From UBA6770 sp965661115 (GTDB lineage: Bacteria; Bacteroidota; Bacteroidia; Flavobacteriales_G; Salibacteraceae): a stretch of 28,648 nucleotides of DNA. This document shows, piece by piece, positions 1-7,479 of this stretch (positions are counted from its first letter, which is position 1; every line of letters starts with the position of its first letter). Made by a program: the position numbers and the translations under genes. Where the stretch lies: contig CBFICO010000020.1 of assembly GCA_965661115.1 (NCBI GenBank), positions 1 to 28,648 of the forward strand, written 5' to 3'. The notes under the pieces are model-generated. The model was not told where the DNA came from and did no database searches. It was given only the letters and a program-made list of their open reading frames with translations.

Positions 1-647
1 ATGAACGAATAAGTTCGGGCTTTAGTATTGGATTTGTACCAACAATGGGTGCGCTTCATAGTGGGCACATGGCTTTAGTACGTAGAGCAGCAGTTGAAAA
101 TGACCTAGTGGTTTGCTCAATTTTTGTAAATCCTACTCAATTCAATAATCGTGAAGATTTAGAAAAATACCCGCGTACATTAAATGAAGACATTCAACAG
201 CTATCTGAGGTTAAAAATATGATAGTATTTGCTCCAACTGAAGACTTGATTTACCCAAACGAAGATTCAAAAAAAGCACCCAATGTTAATTTGGGGTGTA
301 TCGGTGAGGTTATGGAANNNNNNNNNNTGCCATGCGAAATTGAAAGAGCTGAGAGCGGCTTGGCTTTAAGCAGTAGAAACATGAGGCTGTCTCCAAATGG
401 TCTTGAAAAAGCCAGCCAAGTTAATAGGTGGTTGGAACAACTAGTTGGGTTGTCAATTAAGGATATTTCTGACAAGCTAATTGAACTTACTTCCAAGATA
501 AATTCAGATTTAGATTTTAGGTTAGAATACATAGAAGTGTATAATGAAAATGACCTTTCCGATAAACTGTCGGATAATCAAACTAAAAGAGTATTTATTG
601 CCGTATGGTTAGAAAATGTTAGACTTATTGACAACATGAGGCTCTAG
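1..647 (+). CDS. panC: Pantothenate synthetase (PanC), 5'-truncated by the window edge and interrupted by an N gap
   Basis: PanC condenses pantoate with beta-alanine using ATP, the last step of pantothenate synthesis, in the cytoplasm. The frame is open from base 3, so the true start lies before the window. The N-terminal signature GFVPTMGALHSGH, the FVNPTQF motif and ESGLALSSRN near the end of the catalytic domain identify the family. Ten Ns (318-327) follow GEVME. Normal PanC has about 65-70 residues there (the RPGHF region and the G-x-KD-x-QQ motif), which are absent. About 210 codons are visible against roughly 280 for the family, so the Ns probably stand for an unsequenced stretch of about 200 bases. 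That the frame is kept across the Ns is probably chance. The gene is followed 31 bases later by panD of the same pathway. Confidence 0.93.
   Translation, partial: ERISSGFSIGFVPTMGALHSGHMALVRRAAVENDLVVCSIFVNPTQFNNREDLEKYPRTLNEDIQQLSEVKNMIVFAPTEDLIYPNEDSKKAPNVNLGCIGEVMEXXXXPCEIERAESGLALSSRNMRLSPNGLEKASQVNRWLEQLVGLSIKDISDKLIELTSKINSDLDFRLEYIEVYNENDLSDKLSDNQTKRVFIAVWLENVRLIDNMRL
318..327. other. Assembly gap (10 Ns) inside panC
   Basis: This is a run of exactly ten N characters. The protein alignment expected for PanC says that far more than 10 bases are missing, so this looks like a fixed-size scaffold spacer. Confidence 0.9.
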
Positions 648-660
648 TTTTAATAAGTAT

Positions 661-668
661 TAATTTTG
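661..668 (+). promoter_or_regulatory. Candidate Bacteroidota -7 promoter box for panD
   Basis: TAATTTTG matches the Bacteroidota TAnnTTTG -7 consensus exactly and ends 10 bases before the panD ATG. It would give a very short leader. No clear -33 TTG is seen at the usual spacing. The box overlaps a GAGGCCTC palindrome (668-675). Confidence 0.4.
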
Positions 669-678
669 AGGCCTCGTT

Positions 679-1032
679 ATGCAAATTCAAGTTTTAAAAT
701 CAAAGCTGCACCGAGTAAAAGTTACTCAAGCAGACTTAAACTATATAGGCAGTATTACCATCGATCCCGTGCTTATGAGGGCCGCTAGCCTTATCGAAGG
801 CGAAAAAGTTCAGATTGTTAACATTAACAATGGAGAGCGCCTAGAGACCTATGTTATTACCGGTGAAGAAAACAGCGGAGAAGTTTGTTTGAACGGACCT
901 GCAGCTCGCAAAGTATCTGTTGGAGATATTGTAATAATCATATCTTATGCACTAATGGATTTTGAGGCAGCAAAAAGTTTTAAGCCTACGTTGGTATTCC
1001 CAGATGAGTCAACAAACCGTTTAAAAGCCTAA
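679..1032 (+). CDS. panD: Aspartate 1-decarboxylase proenzyme (PanD)
   Basis: PanD is a pyruvoyl enzyme that decarboxylates L-aspartate to beta-alanine, the amine substrate of PanC. The 117-residue length is typical. The self-cleavage site is visible as Y22-I-G-S25: cleavage between G24 and S25 turns the serine into the pyruvoyl cofactor. The N-terminal KSKLHRVKVTQADLNY and the LNGPAAR segment are family hallmarks. The ATG at 679 gives the standard N-terminus (MQIQVLKSKLHR). The gene lies directly after panC, and only one base separates its stop from the next gene's TTG, so co-transcription with both is likely. It may also have its own promoter at 661-668. Confidence 0.97.
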   Translation: MQIQVLKSKLHRVKVTQADLNYIGSITIDPVLMRAASLIEGEKVQIVNINNGERLETYVITGEENSGEVCLNGPAARKVSVGDIVIIISYALMDFEAAKSFKPTLVFPDESTNRLKA

Positions 1033-1033
1033 T

Positions 1034-2038
1034 TTGAAAAAGCAGGTAATAAACTTTTTGAAAGTATTACTCCCATTAGCTTTGGGAGTTTTTTTGATAT
1101 GGTATTATGCTCAATCGCTCGATGAGCAGGGGAAACAAGAGATATTAGCTTCGTTCAAAAAAGCAAATTACGGTTGGATTTTGTTCTCTCTTGTATTTGC
1201 AGTGCTAAGTCATTTAAGTAGAGCGTACAGATGGAAGTACACACTTGAACCGCTTGGTTACAAACCAAAATTTTGGAATAGCTTTTTTGCGGTTATGATT
1301 GCTTATCTAGTGAATCTTGCCGTACCTAGATTGGGTGAAATTTCTAGATGCGGTGTTATGGCTCGTTACGAGAAAATACCCTTCGAAAAATTGCTTGGAA
1401 CGGTTATAGCCGAAAGAGTTGCTGATTTTATCCTATTGCTGCTTTCTACGCTAATTGTAGTAATAATTCAAATAGACGTTATTGGATCTTTGCTTCAAGA
1501 AATTGTTGATGCCATTGTAGCTAAGTTTTCGCTAACGGTGGTAATAGCATTAATTGGAATAATTGTTTTAGGTATTGGAGCAATGTTCTTTTTGTTTCTC
1601 AATAAAAAAATTCAGAACCCATTCATATTGAAGGTAAGGTCATTTGTTTCTGGTTTGTTTGATGGAATCAAATCCATTTTAAAGATGAAATCCAAATGGG
1701 CATTTATTGCGCATACCTTGTTTATTTGGGTAATGTACGTGCTCACATTCTACTTGTGCTTCTTTAGTTTACCAGAAACTACCAATGTGCCATTTGGTGG
1801 AATTCTTACAGCATTTGTTATTGGTGGATACACCATCGTGCTTACAAATGGAGGTATCGGCGCATATCCTCTAGCAATTGTTCAGGTACTTTCGTTATAT
1901 GGAATTTCTGAAGGTATTGGCGGGGCGTTTGGTTGGATTTCGTGGGCGGCACAAACAGCAATGCTATTAATTTTTGGGGCCGCAAGCTTTGCTTTGATGC
2001 CAGTTTATAATAAGATGAAAGCTAATAATGAGCTTTAA
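1034..2038 (+). CDS. YbhN/UPF0104-type integral membrane protein (lysylphosphatidylglycerol synthase TM-region family)
   Basis: This is a 334-residue polytopic inner-membrane protein. Hydrophobic segments lie near residues 7-25, 47-63, 83-99, 130-149, 167-190, 222-245, 255-272 and 303-323. The block AVPRLGEISRCGVMARYEKI (96-115) followed by ERVAD matches the conserved core of the flippase/LPG-synthase TM family. There is no cytosolic aminoacyl-transferase domain, so lysyl transfer to phosphatidylglycerol should not be inferred. The biochemical role is unknown, and lipid or polyprenol-linked substrate handling is only a guess. The start is a TTG one base after the panD stop. No ATG occurs before residue 88, so the non-ATG start is needed to keep the first membrane helix. 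The 3' end overlaps the next gene by 11 bases. Confidence 0.85.
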   Translation: MKKQVINFLKVLLPLALGVFLIWYYAQSLDEQGKQEILASFKKANYGWILFSLVFAVLSHLSRAYRWKYTLEPLGYKPKFWNSFFAVMIAYLVNLAVPRLGEISRCGVMARYEKIPFEKLLGTVIAERVADFILLLLSTLIVVIIQIDVIGSLLQEIVDAIVAKFSLTVVIALIGIIVLGIGAMFFLFLNKKIQNPFILKVRSFVSGLFDGIKSILKMKSKWAFIAHTLFIWVMYVLTFYLCFFSLPETTNVPFGGILTAFVIGGYTIVLTNGGIGAYPLAIVQVLSLYGISEGIGGAFGWISWAAQTAMLLIFGAASFALMPVYNKMKANNEL

Positions 2039-2552
2039 ACAACTCAATCGTAAGATTATAAATCCGCAAGATTTAGTTGCATTATCCAATGAACTAAAAA
2101 CTGCTGGAAAAACCACCGTATTCACCAATGGTTGTTTCGATTTAATTCATTTAGGACACATAGATTATTTATCAAAAGCAAAGGCGCTTGGAGATGTTTT
2201 GGTTGTTGGAGTAAACTCCGATGATTCTGTAAAGTGCCTTGAAAAAGGTTCGGCAAGGCCTATAAAAGATGAGCAACAACGCCTAACAGTCATGGCGGCT
2301 TTTGAGTTTATAGATTTTGTGTTGCTATTTGATGACGATACTCCAATAAACCTAATTAATAACTTAAAACCAAACGTATTGGTTAAAGGTGGAGATTACA
2401 ATCCAAATCAGACTGATGCTTTGGCTAAAGACTACATTGTTGGTAGCCAAGAGATGAAATCCATTAATCATAGGGTAGAGGTAATCCCCTTTGTGCCAGG
2501 TTATTCAACCTCGGACCTAGAAAGAAAGATAATCTCAGCCAACAAAAGGTAA
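2028..2552 (+). CDS. rfaE2: RfaE2-type nucleotidyltransferase (D-glycero-beta-D-manno-heptose 1-phosphate adenylyltransferase-like)
   Basis: This is a cytidylyltransferase-fold enzyme of 174 residues. The segment VFTNGCFDLIHLGH holds the HxGH nucleotide-binding motif (H41-H44), and KGGDY (120-124) and a GYSTS segment near the C-terminus are typical of the C-terminal half of HldE. The family transfers AMP from ATP to heptose 1-phosphate on the route to ADP-heptose. The kinase half is absent, so this is the stand-alone form. It overlaps the preceding membrane-protein gene by 11 bases and its TAA overlaps the radA ATG (TAATG), pointing to translational coupling. The other heptose gene here, gmhA, is about 22 kb away. 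The family is firm. The exact sugar substrate is inferred. Confidence 0.88.
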   Translation: MSFKQLNRKIINPQDLVALSNELKTAGKTTVFTNGCFDLIHLGHIDYLSKAKALGDVLVVGVNSDDSVKCLEKGSARPIKDEQQRLTVMAAFEFIDFVLLFDDDTPINLINNLKPNVLVKGGDYNPNQTDALAKDYIVGSQEMKSINHRVEVIPFVPGYSTSDLERKIISANKR

Positions 2553-3907
2553 TGGCTAAGGTTAAATCCATATTTTTTTGTCAGAACTGTGGAAACAGTT
2601 CACCAAAATGGTTGGGTAAGTGCTCAGCGTGTGGCGAATGGAATACCTATGTCGAGGAAAAGACAAGCTCAAAAAAGAAACATCTTGCTACTGATTTTTT
2701 GAGTAAAACAGAAGTGGTAAAACTCAATGATGTTGAAGTACAAGATTTTCCGAGAATAGAAACTGCAAGTAAGGAGTTTGATAGAGTTATTGGCGGAGGA
2801 ATCGTACCTGGGTCGGTTGTTTTAATCGGCGGTGAACCTGGTATTGGAAAAAGTACTTTATTACTTCAGTTGTCACTGCGTTTTGAAAAAAAGGTGCTCT
2901 ATGTTTCAGGAGAGGAAAGCGCTACTCAAATAAAACTAAGGGCTGATAGAATCACCCAAAACGAAAGCCAGTGTCACATTTACGCTGAAACCAATCTTCA
3001 ATCAATTTTACAGAAAACTAAAGAGATACAACCCGACTTGGTAATTATTGATTCAATTCAAACTATTGCTTCTGAGCTTATTGAAAGTTACCCCGGTAGT
3101 ATTTCTCAGGTTCGGGAATGTGCTGGTGAGATAATTCACATGGCCAAAACCAATGCTACTCCTGTTATTTTGGTAGGTCATATAAATAAAGAAGGATCTA
3201 TTGCCGGACCCAAGGTATTGGAGCATATGGTGGATACAGTTCTTCAGTTTGAAGGTGATAGGAACCACGTTTACAGAATTCTACGCAGTTCTAAAAACCG
3301 TTTTGGTTCAGCTCAAGAACTCGGAATTTTCGAAATGGTTTCGGGTGGACTTAAGGAAATAAAGAACCCCAACGAGGTTTTAATCAACAAAGACAGAGCA
3401 AATTTAAGCGGGGTAGCTATTGGGGTTTCATTAGAAGGAAATAGACCCTTGCTTATTGAAGCTCAAGCGCTGGTTTCAAGTGCAGTTTACGGAACTCCGC
3501 AACGATCTTCTACTGGATTTGATTTGCGTAGATTAAATATGCTTCTTGCTGTTTTAGAAAAGCGTTGTGGCTTCAGATTAGGGGCCAAAGATGTGTTCTT
3601 AAACATTGCGGGTGGATTAAAAATTGACGATCCAGCTATGGATTTAGCAGTGGCCTGTTCTATTCTGAGTTCTTCTGAAGATATTCCTCTTGACCCCGAA
3701 ACTGTTTTAGCTGCAGAAGTTGGTTTGTCTGGAGAACTTAGACCAATTACTCAATTACTAAAAAGAATTGAGGAAGCAGAGAAACTAGGGTTTCAATCAA
3801 TCATTGTTTCTAGTCATGCATTAAAAGGCATTCAAACCGAAAATTTCAAAATTGAGATAAAGGCATTTAAGTCGGTTGTTGAGGTTTTTCAAGATTTATT
3901 CGGCTAA
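2552..3907 (+). CDS. radA: DNA repair protein RadA (branch-migration ATPase)
   Basis: RadA is a RecA-like ATPase with a LonP-like C-terminal domain that drives branch migration during recombination and helps process recombination intermediates. The 451-residue protein shows the N-terminal C4 zinc finger (C10, C13, C24, C27), Walker A GGEPGIGKST (93-102), Walker B with LVIIDSIQT (about 163-171), the RadA-specific KNRFG motif (248-252) and a C-terminal Lon-protease-like region. Length and domain order are canonical. Its ATG overlaps the preceding TAA, and its own TAA overlaps the next ATG. It therefore sits in the middle of a tightly coupled operon, although its function is unrelated to its neighbours. 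Confidence 0.98.
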   Translation: MAKVKSIFFCQNCGNSSPKWLGKCSACGEWNTYVEEKTSSKKKHLATDFLSKTEVVKLNDVEVQDFPRIETASKEFDRVIGGGIVPGSVVLIGGEPGIGKSTLLLQLSLRFEKKVLYVSGEESATQIKLRADRITQNESQCHIYAETNLQSILQKTKEIQPDLVIIDSIQTIASELIESYPGSISQVRECAGEIIHMAKTNATPVILVGHINKEGSIAGPKVLEHMVDTVLQFEGDRNHVYRILRSSKNRFGSAQELGIFEMVSGGLKEIKNPNEVLINKDRANLSGVAIGVSLEGNRPLLIEAQALVSSAVYGTPQRSSTGFDLRRLNMLLAVLEKRCGFRLGAKDVFLNIAGGLKIDDPAMDLAVACSILSSSEDIPLDPETVLAAEVGLSGELRPITQLLKRIEEAEKLGFQSIIVSSHALKGIQTENFKIEIKAFKSVVEVFQDLFG

Positions 3908-4542
3908 TGGATAAGTTTATTGAAAGTCTCAAAAATGAACTCAAAAAACCACTTCCTGGACCTACTGCACATCGCGTAATGGCACCATTAAGTCGGGTTG
4001 TTGATCAGGATTTTTCTGAAATAAAAAAAACGGCTAAGCACAGTGCAGTACTGGTTTTGTTGTACCCTCAAAATAATAGTTGGTACATTGTTTTGATGGA
4101 ACGTAATACATACAACGGTGCGCACAGTGGTCAGATTAGTTTTCCAGGTGGGAGAGTAGAAAAAGAAGATGTTACCCTTGAAGATACAGCTTTGAGGGAG
4201 TTTGAAGAAGAAATGGGTGTTGCTATTCCAAGAGAGAATATAGTAGGTCAACTTTCAGAGCTTTATATTCCTCCAAGTAATTTTTACGTGCAACCTTATC
4301 TTGCTTTTTCTTTATCAAGACCTGAGTTTATCCCCCAGAAAAAAGAGGTAAAAAATGTTGTAACCATGCCTCTCGATAGATTGCTCAAAAAGACTTCTAA
4401 ATCAGTTCAAAAAGTTACAGTTTCTGGTTCGGGATTTAAGCTCAATGCACCTGCGTATTCCATCGATAATTTGGTGATTTGGGGTGCAACAGCTATGATG
4501 TTAAGCGAACTGGAATTTTTGATAAAAAGAATCGATAGTTAA
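3907..4542 (+). CDS. Nudix hydrolase, NudL/CoA pyrophosphatase subfamily
   Basis: This 211-residue protein has a Nudix box around residues 81-105, including ALREFEEEMGV, preceded by GAHSGQISFPGG. That extended motif marks the NudL/YeaB/PCD1 branch, which cleaves coenzyme A to phosphopantetheine and 3',5'-ADP. The catalytic glutamates (E98, E101, E102) are present. Its place in the same operon as panC and panD, which feed CoA synthesis, fits a role in CoA turnover, but that link is inference. The start ATG overlaps the radA stop (TAATG). A run of eight A (4023-4030) lies in the N-terminal coding part and reads through in frame. The intergenic gap to glyS is 48 bases. Confidence 0.88.
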   Translation: MDKFIESLKNELKKPLPGPTAHRVMAPLSRVVDQDFSEIKKTAKHSAVLVLLYPQNNSWYIVLMERNTYNGAHSGQISFPGGRVEKEDVTLEDTALREFEEEMGVAIPRENIVGQLSELYIPPSNFYVQPYLAFSLSRPEFIPQKKEVKNVVTMPLDRLLKKTSKSVQKVTVSGSGFKLNAPAYSIDNLVIWGATAMMLSELEFLIKRIDS

Positions 4543-4590
4543 TACATTTCACCTGCAAGAATCATTGTAAACTTGCGTAAAATTTTGACC

Positions 4591-6138
4591 ATGGCGGCAA
4601 ACGAAGATCCACTAAAGAAAGCAGTATCACACGCAAAAGAGTACGGATATATTTATCCTAGTAGCGAGATTTATGATGGCCTGAGCGCCACCTATGATTA
4701 TGGCATTTACGGTGTTGAGTTAAAAAACAACATCAAAGAATACTGGTGGAAAACAATGGTGCACGGTAACGAGAATATAGTTGGTTTGGATGCTGCCATA
4801 TTCATGCATCCAAAAACTTGGAAAGCCTCTGGTCATGTTGATGCCTTTAATGATCCTCTTATAGATAACAAGGATTCAAAGAAACGTTACCGAGCAGATG
4901 TGCTTTTGGAAGATTATATGGAGAAAATTAGACTCCAAAAAATCGAGAAAGAGGTCAAAAAAGCAGCCAAGCGTTTTGGCGATTCCTTCGATAAGGAAAC
5001 CTTTATGAATACCAACCCCAGGGTGTTACAATACACTCAAAAGATCAATGATATTTCCGATAAGATGGGTGCATTGTTGGAGGCAAACGACTTGGATGGA
5101 ATAAAATCTTTGATTGAGGAATTAGGTATCGTTTGCCCAATATCTGGCACATCAAATTGGACAGATGTGCGTCAGTTTAATTTAATGTTCAGTACTGAGC
5201 TGGGTTCAACTGCCGATGATTCAAGTAAGATTTATTTGAGACCAGAAACCTGCCAAGGGATTTTTGTGAATTTTCTAAATGTTCAGAAGTCGGGTAGAAT
5301 GAAAGTTCCTTTTGGTGTGGCCCAAATCGGAAAAGCGTTCAGAAACGAGATTATTGCGCGTCAGTTCATATTCAGAATGCGCGAATTTGAACAAATGGAA
5401 ATGCAGTACTTCGTAAAACCAGGTACTGAGTTGGAAGCATACAATGATTGGAAAGAAAGACGTATAAAATGGCATAAAAACTTAGGGATTGATGCCGATA
5501 AATATAGAATTCACGACCATATAAAATTAGCGCATTACGCCAATGCTGCTTGTGATATTGAGTTCGATTTTCCAATGGGATTCAAAGAACTCGAAGGTAT
5601 TCACTCCAGAACTGATTTTGATTTAAAAAGTCACGAAAAGGAATCTGGAAAGAAATTGCAGTATTTTGATCCGGAGGAAAATAGAAATTATGTTCCATAT
5701 GTTATTGAAACTTCAATCGGTGTAGACAGAATGTTCCTTGCGGTTTACTCAAATGCACTTATCGATGAGCAATTAGAAGTTGGGTCAAGTAGAGTAGTGC
5801 TAAAGTTGCCACCTGCCTTAGCACCTGTAAAGTGCGCTGTATTGCCACTCCTTAAAAAGGATGGTTTGCCAGAAATGGCCAGAGAGATCTTTAACGAGTT
5901 GAAGTTGGATTTCAACATGCAATACGATGAAAAAGATGCTATTGGAAAACGTTACAGAAGACAAGATGCTATTGGAACCCCTTTCGCAATAACTATAGAT
6001 CACGATTCATTAGACTCTAAAACGGTAACCCTTCGCGATAGAGATACTATGGAACAGAGTAGAGTATCGATAAACGATTTAGCAGGTATTTTACGAGAGA
6101 AAACTAGTATGTCCGATTTGGTGAAAGGAGCGCTATAA
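4591..6138 (+). CDS. glyS: Glycyl-tRNA synthetase (single-chain alpha2 type)
   Basis: This enzyme charges tRNA-Gly with glycine. It is the homodimeric class II form also found in eukaryotes and archaea, not the alpha2beta2 form. From the ATG at 4591 it is 515 residues. LRPETCQGIF (from residue 216), the motif-2 segment AFRNEI (from 249) and motif 3 with GVDR (377-380) are visible, followed by a C-terminal anticodon-binding domain from about LAPVKCAVLPLL onward. A TTG at 4573 would add six residues, but the MAANEDPLKK start fits the family better. Just upstream is TAAAATTTTG, close to but not identical with a -7 box. The 3' end overlaps the convergent murF by 6 bases. Confidence 0.97.
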   Translation: MAANEDPLKKAVSHAKEYGYIYPSSEIYDGLSATYDYGIYGVELKNNIKEYWWKTMVHGNENIVGLDAAIFMHPKTWKASGHVDAFNDPLIDNKDSKKRYRADVLLEDYMEKIRLQKIEKEVKKAAKRFGDSFDKETFMNTNPRVLQYTQKINDISDKMGALLEANDLDGIKSLIEELGIVCPISGTSNWTDVRQFNLMFSTELGSTADDSSKIYLRPETCQGIFVNFLNVQKSGRMKVPFGVAQIGKAFRNEIIARQFIFRMREFEQMEMQYFVKPGTELEAYNDWKERRIKWHKNLGIDADKYRIHDHIKLAHYANAACDIEFDFPMGFKELEGIHSRTDFDLKSHEKESGKKLQYFDPEENRNYVPYVIETSIGVDRMFLAVYSNALIDEQLEVGSSRVVLKLPPALAPVKCAVLPLLKKDGLPEMAREIFNELKLDFNMQYDEKDAIGKRYRRQDAIGTPFAITIDHDSLDSKTVTLRDRDTMEQSRVSINDLAGILREKTSMSDLVKGAL

Positions 6139-7407
6139 AACTTCCACAACTTCTTCTAACCGAATACCTCTAGAACCTTTAAGCAAGATTTGACTTTCCT
6201 GTATTGGGGTTTGCACAAGGTGCTCAATAAGTTCAGTTCTACTTGGGAACCAGTAGGTAGAAGGACCATGGTTGGTTTTATGGAATTCACCGCCTACCAA
6301 AATTACTTTCAAGTCAGATTTTATAAGTCGATCAACAATGTCTTGGTGCTCTTTTAAACTCTCGCTTCCGAGTTCAAGCATATCACCAATAATCGCAATT
6401 CTATTAGGCTTTAATTGCTGCTTTTCGAAACTATCAAGTGCCGCATTTAAACTAGAGGGGTTAGAGTTGTATGCATCTAAGAAGATTACGTTGCTATCTT
6501 TCTCTAAATACACCGAACGCATGTTTTGAGGCTTATAGGAGCAAATAGCGGAATGTATTTCCTCGTCAGCTACTTCAAAGGTTTTTCCAATTGCAAAAGC
6601 CATTTGAATATTGAAAATATTGTATTCCCCTATAAGGTTTGTCTCGTATTCGTTACCGTTACTACTGTACTTTACGAAAGGGGCTGCACCTGCAAAATCT
6701 AAATTGTACAAAGATTCGTAGTCGCCAAAATCAACTCTGTTTTGGACATCATTTGCCAGTTCAAGAACTTCCGGTTCGAAGTGAGGGAGAAAGGCAACTC
6801 CATCTGACTTTGTGATAAAATCAAAAAGTTCTTTTTTAGCTAATTTGTTGTTTTCAAAAGAACCAAAACCTTCAATATGATCTTTGCCAACATTAGTTAC
6901 CAATGCGTGTGTAGGTTCGCCAATCTCAGATAATAATGCTATTTCACCCATATGATTATCACCCATTTCCAAAATGCAAAACTCCGTATCAGTAGGCATA
7001 CTCAATATAGTTAGCGGAAGGCCAATATGATTATTGAAATTTCCTGGCGTGCTATGGCAGTTATATTTTTTTGAAATCACTGCATGAATTAATTCCTTTG
7101 CTGTTGTCTTTCCGTTCGAACCAGTAATTCCTAGAACAGGTACCTTGAACTCGTTTCGATAGCTATTGGCTAATTCTTGAAGAGCTTTTAACCCATCTTT
7201 TACCAATACCGTTTTACCATCAATTTCGTATTGGGTTTCGTCGATAACCGCATATTTTGCACCACTTTCTATAGCTTGTTTCGCAAACTTATTACCATTA
7301 AAATTCTCACCTTTAAGGGAAAAAAACAGGCAGTTATCTGTAATTTTTCTTGTGTCTGTGCATACTGTATAGTTGCACTCTTTATAAAGTTCTAGCAAGC
7401 TTTTCAT
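6133..7407 (-). CDS. murF: UDP-N-acetylmuramoyl-tripeptide--D-alanyl-D-alanine ligase (MurF)
   Basis: MurF adds D-Ala-D-Ala to the UDP-MurNAc-tripeptide, the last cytoplasmic step of the peptidoglycan precursor. The 424-residue protein has the Mur-ligase ATP loop GITGSNGKTT (93-102), a conserved KDHIEGFGSFENN segment in the central domain and DAYNSNPSSLNAAL at the start of the C-terminal domain. The N-terminal CTDTRKI and FFSLKGENFNG segments are MurF-like. It lies downstream of gldJ on the same strand but is separated from it by a strong hairpin ending 13 bases before its ATG. It therefore needs read-through or a promoter squeezed next to the hairpin. TATTTTTA, one base off the -7 consensus, lies in that stretch. 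Confidence 0.95.
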   Translation of the reverse strand: MKSLLELYKECNYTVCTDTRKITDNCLFFSLKGENFNGNKFAKQAIESGAKYAVIDETQYEIDGKTVLVKDGLKALQELANSYRNEFKVPVLGITGSNGKTTAKELIHAVISKKYNCHSTPGNFNNHIGLPLTILSMPTDTEFCILEMGDNHMGEIALLSEIGEPTHALVTNVGKDHIEGFGSFENNKLAKKELFDFITKSDGVAFLPHFEPEVLELANDVQNRVDFGDYESLYNLDFAGAAPFVKYSSNGNEYETNLIGEYNIFNIQMAFAIGKTFEVADEEIHSAICSYKPQNMRSVYLEKDSNVIFLDAYNSNPSSLNAALDSFEKQQLKPNRIAIIGDMLELGSESLKEHQDIVDRLIKSDLKVILVGGEFHKTNHGPSTYWFPSRTELIEHLVQTPIQESQILLKGSRGIRLEEVVEVL

Positions 7408-7420
7408 AAGGCTAAAAATA

Positions 7421-7455
7421 AAAAAGCCGCTTCGAAAAAATCGAAGCGGCTTTTT
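7421..7455 (-). terminator. Intrinsic terminator downstream of gldJ
   Basis: A perfect 15-bp stem (7421-7435 pairs with 7441-7455) with a five-base loop is GC-rich in the middle (GCCGCTTCG) and flanked by A runs on one side and T runs on the other. It can therefore act in either direction. On the minus strand it follows the gldJ stop by 24 bases and leads into a T-rich stretch. It lies only 13 bases upstream of the murF ATG. Confidence 0.85.
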
Positions 7456-7479
7456 GAACTTAATAAGTTCTAATTGTTA

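Noticed and set aside
1..647. panC as a pseudogene lacking its catalytic centre
   Set aside because: The missing segment coincides with an N run, and both flanks are conserved and in frame, so a sequencing gap is the simpler reading.
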